Source: Ammonifex degensii KC4 | Lineage (GTDB): Bacteria > Bacillota > Desulfotomaculia > Desulfotomaculales > Ammonificaceae | DNA length: 64,000 nt | Assembly: GCF_000024605.1 (NCBI RefSeq) | Contig: NC_013385.1 | Coordinates: 863,501-927,500 of the forward strand | Direction: 5' to 3' | Part shown: piece after piece, positions 58,557-64,000 of the stretch | Numbering within the stretch: the stretch's first letter is position 1 | How the letters are laid out: every line of letters begins with the position of its first letter | Position numbers and translations under genes: made by a program | The notes under the pieces: generated by a model | Databases searched by the model: none | What the model saw: only the letters and a program-made list of their open reading frames with translations | What the model was told of the DNA's origin: nothing

Positions 58557-60530
58557 GTGCCGGAGGAAATCAAGGTAGGAGTTTATGTCTGCCACTGTGG
58601 TGGCAATATCTCAGATGTGGTGAACGTTGGCGAAGTTGCTGCCTATGCTTCCGGCCTTGAAGGCGTGGCAGTAGCTCGCGATTACATCTTTATGTGCTCC
58701 AATCCCGGGCAGGGCTTAATAGAAAAGCACATTCGCCAAGGACGGATAAACCGGGTGGTGGTGGCCTGTTGCTCGCCCAGGTTGCATGAGGCTACTTTCC
58801 GCAAGGCGCTGGCTCGGGCTGGGCTCAACCCTTATCTTCTGGAAATCGCCAACATTCGGGAACAGTGTAGCTGGGCTCATCCTGACAATCCTTACCGGGC
58901 TACAGAGAAAGCTAAGGATCTTGTCCGCATGGCGGTAGCCAAGGTGAAGCTGGCCAAGCCTCTGGAAAATGTTCGGGTACCTGCCCGTCCCGAAGTTTTG
59001 GTAGTAGGTGGAGGGGTGGCGGGCCTGAGAGCAGGGCTGGATCTGGCCGAGCGTGGCTTCCAAGTGCACATAATCGAGCAGTCTCCTTTCTTCGGGGGCA
59101 GGATGGCGCAACTCGCGCGCGTTTATCCTACCGAAGAGGAAGCCCCTGCTTTGCTCAAAAAGCTCTTCCAAAAAGTGGCGGGACATCCCCGCATAAGGCT
59201 TTACCCTGCTACTACCCTGGAAGAAGTGGAAGGCTTCGTCGGTAACTGGGAGGTAAAGATTAAGCAACGTCCTTCTCTAGTAGACGAAAAATGTGACCGT
59301 TGCGGACGCTGCGAGGAAGTTTGCCCTGTAGAAGTTCCCGACCCCTTCAATTACGGGCTTTCCTCGCGCAAGGCTATTTATTTCCCTTACCGCGATGCCT
59401 TCCCTTCCCGGTACGCCATAGATTTAGATCACTGCACCAGGTGCGGCGAGTGCGTCAAAGCTTGTCCCCGGGGTCTCATCAAGCTCGACCGGGAAGAGCA
59501 AACTTACTCGCTCTCGGTGGGGGCTATCATTCTGGCCACAGGTTTTGCTCCTTACGAGCCCAAAGAAGGAGAGTACGGGTACAAGGTCTTCCCTGAGGTT
59601 ATCACCCTTCCTCAGTTGGTCCGGCTCCTTTCTTCTTCTGGCCCCACGCGGGGAGAACTCCGGCTGCCTCGGGCTCCTAATACTGCTCAAATAAAAAGTG
59701 TGGTTTTTATCAACTGCGTAGGTAGCCGGCAGCTCCCTAAAGAAGGAGAAAAGGTTAACAAATACTGTTCCCGCTACTGCTGTACGGCAGCTTTGCAGAC
59801 GGCTCGTGAGGTAAAGCGCCGTTACCCGGAAACCCGTATTTTTGTGGCCTACCAGGACATCCGCACCTACTGCCGGGACTGTGAGGACTACTACGAAGGG
59901 GCTTCTAACGATGGAGTCGTATTTCTCCGCTACCTGCCTAAGGAGCCACCGGTAGTCAAGCGTGAGAATGGACGTCTGGTGGTGGAAGTCAAAGATCAGC
60001 TGACTTTCGGCGAGACGGTGACTGTTCCCGCCGACCTGGTGGTGCTGGTGGTGGGGATGGAGCCGAGCGAAGGAACGAAGGAAATGGCGGCCAAGCTTAG
60101 GCTACCGGTGGGCGAGGACGGCTTCCTTCTCGAAGTCCATCCCAAGTTAAGACCGGTAGAGGTGGGGGTGGAGGGGCTCTTCGTGGCCGGCACCGCTCAG
60201 GGGCCAAAAGATATCACCGAGACAACCCTGTCAGCCAGCGCAGCGGCAGTTAGAGCTTCTGTCCTGCTGGCGCGGGGGCAGGTAGAGCTCGAACCCTTTG
60301 TGGCTGAGGTTTATCCGGAGCGCTGCAATGGCTGCGGCATCTGCGTGGAAGAGTGCAGTTACGGAGCGCTTAAGCTGAAGGACGGTAAGGTGGAGGTGAA
60401 CGAGGCGGTTTGCCAGGGCTGTGGGGCCTGTGCCGCCATGTGTCCTCAGAGAGCCCTAGGGGTGAGGGGATACACCATAGATCAGTTTGCGGCCATGATC
60501 GACGCGGCAGTGGAGGAGGGGGTGCGTTAG
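58557..60530 (+). CDS. qmoB: QmoB / full-length HdrA-like flavoprotein
   Basis: 657 residues. The N-terminal region has VCHCGGNI and MCSNPGQ, the FAD site VVGGGVAGLRAGLDLAERGFQVHII (about 141-165), two 4Fe-4S motifs (CDRCGRCEEVCP, CTRCGECVKACP) and two more at the C-terminus (CNGCGICVEECS, CQGCGACAAMCP). This matches HdrA; the MvhD domain that ends many QmoB proteins is absent and supplied by the separate gene upstream. The start GTG is taken at 58557. Confidence 0.87.
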   Translation: MPEEIKVGVYVCHCGGNISDVVNVGEVAAYASGLEGVAVARDYIFMCSNPGQGLIEKHIRQGRINRVVVACCSPRLHEATFRKALARAGLNPYLLEIANIREQCSWAHPDNPYRATEKAKDLVRMAVAKVKLAKPLENVRVPARPEVLVVGGGVAGLRAGLDLAERGFQVHIIEQSPFFGGRMAQLARVYPTEEEAPALLKKLFQKVAGHPRIRLYPATTLEEVEGFVGNWEVKIKQRPSLVDEKCDRCGRCEEVCPVEVPDPFNYGLSSRKAIYFPYRDAFPSRYAIDLDHCTRCGECVKACPRGLIKLDREEQTYSLSVGAIILATGFAPYEPKEGEYGYKVFPEVITLPQLVRLLSSSGPTRGELRLPRAPNTAQIKSVVFINCVGSRQLPKEGEKVNKYCSRYCCTAALQTAREVKRRYPETRIFVAYQDIRTYCRDCEDYYEGASNDGVVFLRYLPKEPPVVKRENGRLVVEVKDQLTFGETVTVPADLVVLVVGMEPSEGTKEMAAKLRLPVGEDGFLLEVHPKLRPVEVGVEGLFVAGTAQGPKDITETTLSASAAAVRASVLLARGQVELEPFVAEVYPERCNGCGICVEECSYGALKLKDGKVEVNEAVCQGCGACAAMCPQRALGVRGYTIDQFAAMIDAAVEEGVR

Positions 60531-60836
60531 ATGGCCGAGGAGAAGCAAAACGAGCGCAAAAGCACGGTAGCAGCTATGCGGGCACGACGTACAGTGCCCG
60601 AGGAGAAGCGAGAGGTTGTGCGGGTGGCGACGAAAGAAAAAAACCAGATTCTGGCCGCTATCAAGGAAGCGGGAACTTCCTTGACCGTCCCAGAAATAGC
60701 AGCCAAAACCGGTATCTCCACAGACAAAATCATGCGCTACTTGGCCTCCTTGCGCAAGTACGGCAAGGTTAAAGAAGAATTCACTAAAGGGGACTATTAC
60801 ACCTATGCCCTAGTGGAGGTGAAGAAAGAGTTATGA
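60531..60836 (+). CDS. Winged-helix protein inside the Qmo-type cluster
   Basis: 101 residues; ATG directly after the qmoB stop, and its own stop overlaps the qmoC start (ATGA). After a basic N-terminal tail, residues 40-95 form a winged helix (NQILAAIKEAGTSLTVPEIAAKTGISTDKIMRYLASLRKYGKVKEEFTKGDYYTYAL). It may be a DNA-binding regulator of the cluster or a structural part of the complex. Its presence between qmoB and qmoC is unusual to my knowledge. Confidence 0.8.
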   Translation: MAEEKQNERKSTVAAMRARRTVPEEKREVVRVATKEKNQILAAIKEAGTSLTVPEIAAKTGISTDKIMRYLASLRKYGKVKEEFTKGDYYTYALVEVKKEL

Positions 60837-61936
60837 GTTTGGAGGCACAGCCCGAATTCCTGACCGAAGAGCTAATCCGTTGGGGAGCTCGCCGGGGAAA
60901 GGCCTGCTTTAACTGCGGCAACTGCTCGGCCATTTGCCCTTTGGCGGAGACCAACCCCTTTTACCCGCGTCAGATCATTCGCTACGCTCAACTCGGGGCT
61001 ACGAAAAAGATCCTTGGTTCACCTGCTATCTGGCTTTGCTACCACTGCGGCGAGTGCACTACTATGTGCCCGCGTCAGGCTGATCCGGGCGAAGTGATAA
61101 TGTCTCTGAGGCGTTGGGCCATAGCCCAGTATGATTGGACTGGCCTAGGTAAGGTACTTTACCGTTCTCCTATACTAAGCCTCATTTTCTACTTGGCCGC
61201 CACCGTCCTGGCCAGCCTGGTGCTTTACTTCTTCCATGGCCCAATGGACATGGAAAGAGTCAGGCTTAACCTGTTCCTTCCCACTCACCTTATAGATATT
61301 TGCGGTCTGTCGCTGGGGGCTCTGGTACTCTTCAGCTTGGGAATTAACCTTTACCGCATGAATTTTTGGTACAGGTCGGAGTACAAATCCGTGCCCTTAG
61401 ATCTGGGAGCGCTGCTGCGCACCTTCTGGGAAGAAGTGGTGATGCAAAACCGGTATCGAAAATGCGAGGACAAATCTAAATGGCTAATGCACGTGGCCAT
61501 AGTAAACGGCTTCCTGCTCCTCTTCCTGACCACAGCCCTGGCTTTTCTCCTCAACCCGGAAGGAGATCCGGGAAAGGTACCGCTGTTTATACGGGTGCTG
61601 GGAACAATCGGAGGTTTTTCGCTGGTCTTCGGTGCTTCGATAGCTGGCTGGCGTCGCTTCACCGGTGAAGAAGTTTATAACCACTTTACCGACTGGATTT
61701 TCTTGAAACTGGTTCTGATGGCAGGACTCACCGGGCTGATTTTAGAGCTGCTTGTGGCACTAAACCTGCCTCTGGCAAGTTACCTGGTCTACGCCTTGCA
61801 CCTGATCGTGGTGTTCCTGCTTATCCTGACGGCACCTTACAGCAAGTTTGCCCACGCCCTCTATCGCTTCCTAGCGGTTTACGCCTTTCATCTGGAGAAA
61901 AAGGAACAGGCGACTCCTGGAACAGCTGAGACCTAG
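60833..61936 (+). CDS. qmoC: QmoC-like membrane subunit (HdrC-type plus cytochrome b-like)
   Basis: 367 residues. The N-terminal domain has two 4Fe-4S motifs (CFNCGNCSAICPL, about 24-36; CYHCGECTTMCPR, about 66-78). The rest has about six membrane helices (for example SLIFYLAATVLASLVLYFF, HVAIVNGFLLLFLTTALAFLL, LVYALHLIVVFLLILTAPYSKFAHALYRF) with conserved histidines that may bind heme b. It is the quinone-facing subunit of a Qmo/HdrC-E type complex. Confidence 0.88.
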   Translation: MSLEAQPEFLTEELIRWGARRGKACFNCGNCSAICPLAETNPFYPRQIIRYAQLGATKKILGSPAIWLCYHCGECTTMCPRQADPGEVIMSLRRWAIAQYDWTGLGKVLYRSPILSLIFYLAATVLASLVLYFFHGPMDMERVRLNLFLPTHLIDICGLSLGALVLFSLGINLYRMNFWYRSEYKSVPLDLGALLRTFWEEVVMQNRYRKCEDKSKWLMHVAIVNGFLLLFLTTALAFLLNPEGDPGKVPLFIRVLGTIGGFSLVFGASIAGWRRFTGEEVYNHFTDWIFLKLVLMAGLTGLILELLVALNLPLASYLVYALHLIVVFLLILTAPYSKFAHALYRFLAVYAFHLEKKEQATPGTAET

Positions 61937-61998
61937 TAAGGAACTAAGAAAAGATAAGGCCCGGCAAAAAGTCGAACCTCAAGAATTCCTCAAAAACT

Positions 61999-62042
61999 GT
62001 CGTCGACCTCCGGTAGCGTAAAAACCCCTGGAGGTCGACGAC
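61999..62042. terminator. Long hairpin between the Qmo-type cluster and the CRISPR leader
   Basis: Perfect 13-base arms (GTCGTCGACCTCC and GGAGGTCGACGAC) around an 18-base loop. There is no clean T run on the right; CTTAAATCTTTT follows about 6 bases later. It probably ends the qmo transcript or protects it. Confidence 0.65.
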
Positions 62043-62063
62043 ACTGCTTAAATCTTTTAACTA

Positions 62064-62092
62064 TTGACAGGAACCTTGTGCTGTGCTAACTT
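62064..62092 (+). promoter_or_regulatory. CRISPR leader promoter
   Basis: TTGACA (62064-62069), 17-base spacer, TAACTT (62087-62092), about 90 bases before the first repeat, in an AT-richer leader. The direction agrees with repeats that end in GAAAC. Confidence 0.75.
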
Positions 62093-62185
62093 AAAGGCAA
62101 CAAGAAATTTAAGGATTCCGGCGAACGGTCGTTTGCAGTCCAGACACCATACTCCCGGAAGCCAGATTTTAAACCCACGAAACGG

Positions 62186-64000
62186 GTTTGTAGCCTACCT
62201 ATGAGGGATTGAAACAGCAGCCGCTGGCCTTCCGGGACGGCGAAGAGCATCGTTTGTAGCCTACCTATGAGGGATTGAAACCGGAGCGGGAACTCCGGGC
62301 GGTCCGGGAGTGCTGGGGTTTGTAGCCTACCTATGAGGGATTGAAACATAGCCTACCTGCCCACACTACCCTATATCACCACTGTTTGTAGCCTACCTAT
62401 GAGGGATTGAAACACATACGAAGCGTCGTACGCTCCCGCCACGACGAAAGTTTGTAGCCTACCTATGAGGGATTGAAACAAGGCTCGCTGAAAATTAAGA
62501 ACAGCAATACCACCGGTTTGTAGCCTACCTATGAGGGATTGAAACTCCCTATTGACGAACTCAGCTTTCCTTCCACAACAGGTTTGTAGCCTACCTATGA
62601 GGGATTGAAACACGATGAACATTGGGTTGTTCGCAAGATACATGTTTAGTTTGTAGCCTACCTATGAGGGATTGAAACCTCCCCGCTTCCGCAGCTCCCT
62701 CAGCAGCTGGTCGGCGTTTGTAGCCTACCTATGAGGGATTGAAACTTAGGGGATTACAAGTCGGCGAGGGAATTCGCCCTGAAGTTTGTAGCCTACCTAT
62801 GAGGGATTGAAACGTGAAGGAGGTGGCGTAGGACTTTTGCTCCACCTGTGTTTGTAGCCTACCTATGAGGGATTGAAACCGGGCGATCCTGACGGCGGTG
62901 GACAACTTCTCTACAAGTTTGTAGCCTACCTATGAGGGATTGAAACAGAGTTTTCAAAGCTGAAACGCAGTTTGGCGAGGCTGTTTGTAGCCTACCTATG
63001 AGGGATTGAAACCCAGCGACCGCGTTATCGGTCTGGACGACTACAGCGGTTTGTAGCCTACCTATGAGGGATTGAAACGTAGAGGATTTTATTGTGCCGC
63101 TGATTGTACCGCGGTTTGTAGCCTACCTATGAGGGATTGAAACTGGCGGCCACGACGCGGTCCTCGCCGACTTCGGCAGGTTTGTAGCCTACCTATGAGG
63201 GATTGAAACCCTTCTTCCAGGGGCAGAACTTTCCTAACGGTAAAAGTTTGTAGCCTACCTATGAGGGATTGAAACAGCCGAGCAGTTCGTACGCGGAAAG
63301 CGAAGCTATAAGTTTGTAGCCTACCTATGAGGGATTGAAACTCGAAGACCTGTGCCGGGAAGTCCTCATCGCGGAGCAGTTTGTAGCCTACCTATGAGGG
63401 ATTGAAACGGTGGTTTTAAAACGGTAGGTCTGAAAGGTCTTTGTGTTTGTAGCCTACCTATGAGGGATTGAAACGCCCAGGCAAAGCCATACCTAGGCAA
63501 GACATGGCTGTTTGTAGCCTACCTATGAGGGATTGAAACGGATCAGCGCCATGAGACCGGCGGTCAGCACCGGCCCCAGGCCGGGAATGCTGCGGCACCA
63601 ACGCCCAATGTCGTATTGCAGAGTGAACTTGTCGAGGATGCGGGCTATCTCATCCTCGACCTCGGCCCACTTCCTGGTTTGTAGCCTACCTATGAGGGAT
63701 TGAAACATTCTGGTGGTGGGAAACCGAAAGCTTTCCTAAAGGGTTTGTAGCCTACCTATGAGGGATTGAAACGCCGACGCCTCAGCAGGAACTCCACACC
63801 CTCCCGCGTTTGTAGCCTACCTATGAGGGATTGAAACCCTTTGCAGGCGGCGGCGTTCGCCGCCCCTGCCTTCGGTTTGTAGCCTACCTATGAGGGATTG
63901 AAACCCAGGTCTATAAGAAGCAGCGCCACTTCGTCAGGATGTTTGTAGCCTACCTATGAGGGATTGAAACATTACGGTACCATCCTCCAGCTCGGTCTCA
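62186..64000 (+). CRISPR. CRISPR array, 26 visible 30-bp repeats, continues past the window
   Basis: The repeat begins GTTTGTAGCCTACC and ends GAGGGATTGAAAC (30 bp), found unchanged at 62186, 62252, 62318, 62384, 62450, 62516, 62582, 62649, 62716, 62784, 62850, 62917, 62983, 63049, 63114, 63180, 63246, 63312, 63379, 63445, 63510, 63677, 63743, 63808, 63875 and 63941. Spacers are 35-38 bp except the one at 63540-63676, which is 137 bp. The GATTGAAAC end is typical of type I-B and type III arrays. ORFs reading FQSLIGRLQT on the minus strand are repeat translations, not genes. No cas genes are in the window. Confidence 0.98.

Noticed and set aside
62086-63708. Minus-strand ORFs reading FQSLIGRLQT repeatedly
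   Set aside because: These are translations of the CRISPR repeat. Only the long spacer contains protein-like sequence, and that is a captured fragment.

Overview
The window looks like the chromosome of a thermophilic, spore-forming, sulfate- or sulfur-reducing Firmicute of the Moorella/Ammonifex type. The evidence is a GC-rich genome with many GTG and TTG starts behind strong AGGAGG ribosome sites, a complete spoIIA operon (spoIIAA-spoIIAB-sigF) with other sporulation genes (a YhcN/YlaJ-type lipoprotein, a PdaB-type deacetylase), an anaerobic class III ribonucleotide reductase with its activase, and a Qmo/Hdr-type electron-transfer cluster. The genus is an inference, not a demonstrated identity.

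Layout. 1-1440: a TnpB-only insertion element whose tnpB is frameshifted. 1495-6313: a GC-rich island with a ribbon-helix-helix protein, a MoxR ATPase, a VWA (CoxE-like) protein and a 607-residue protein in which I see a C2H2-like zinc finger and a RecQ-C-terminal (RQC) winged helix; the island ends in an internally deleted integrase relic. 6338-15788: core genes (priA, def, fmt, rsmB, a D,D-carboxypeptidase, spoIIA operon, an amidase-deacetylase fusion). 16022-17812: a truncated YeiH-like fragment and a second TnpB element. 17967-20507: YhcN-like lipoprotein, pdaB-like gene and a second D,D-carboxypeptidase.

20508-32487 is a 12-kb integrated genetic element bounded by 21-bp direct repeats (attL in the last codons of the carboxypeptidase gene, attR upstream of hom). 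It has its own replication module (a candidate initiator, a DnaB-like helicase, a primase-polymerase and an HU-like protein), an excisionase-like protein, a tyrosine integrase split by a frameshift, iteron-like repeats and a 27-bp AT-rich inverted repeat. I see no capsid, terminase, relaxase or conjugation genes. Several of its genes carry frameshifts, while no comparable frameshift was seen in the host core genes.

32540-40627: threonine/lysine pathway genes (hom, thrB, lysC), hpt, guaA, tRNA-Thr(CGT), and convergent small genes (a NifU-like domain protein, a ferritin-like protein, RNase HI). 41007-46611: nrdD/nrdG, a degenerate gap, a TnpB-related protein with a small partner gene and another integrase relic whose nucleophile position is His instead of Tyr. 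46644-51057: cstA with a LytS/LytR-type two-component system. 51190-56372: formyltransferase-like, HAD, PfkB, FabI, amidase and CofE-like genes. 56755-61936: an MvhD-QmoA-HdrA/QmoB-winged helix-QmoC cluster behind a leader with an intrinsic terminator. 62186-64000: a CRISPR array with 26 visible repeats, an upstream leader promoter and one anomalous 137-bp spacer that encodes an IS110-type transposase fragment. The array runs off the window and no cas genes are present here.
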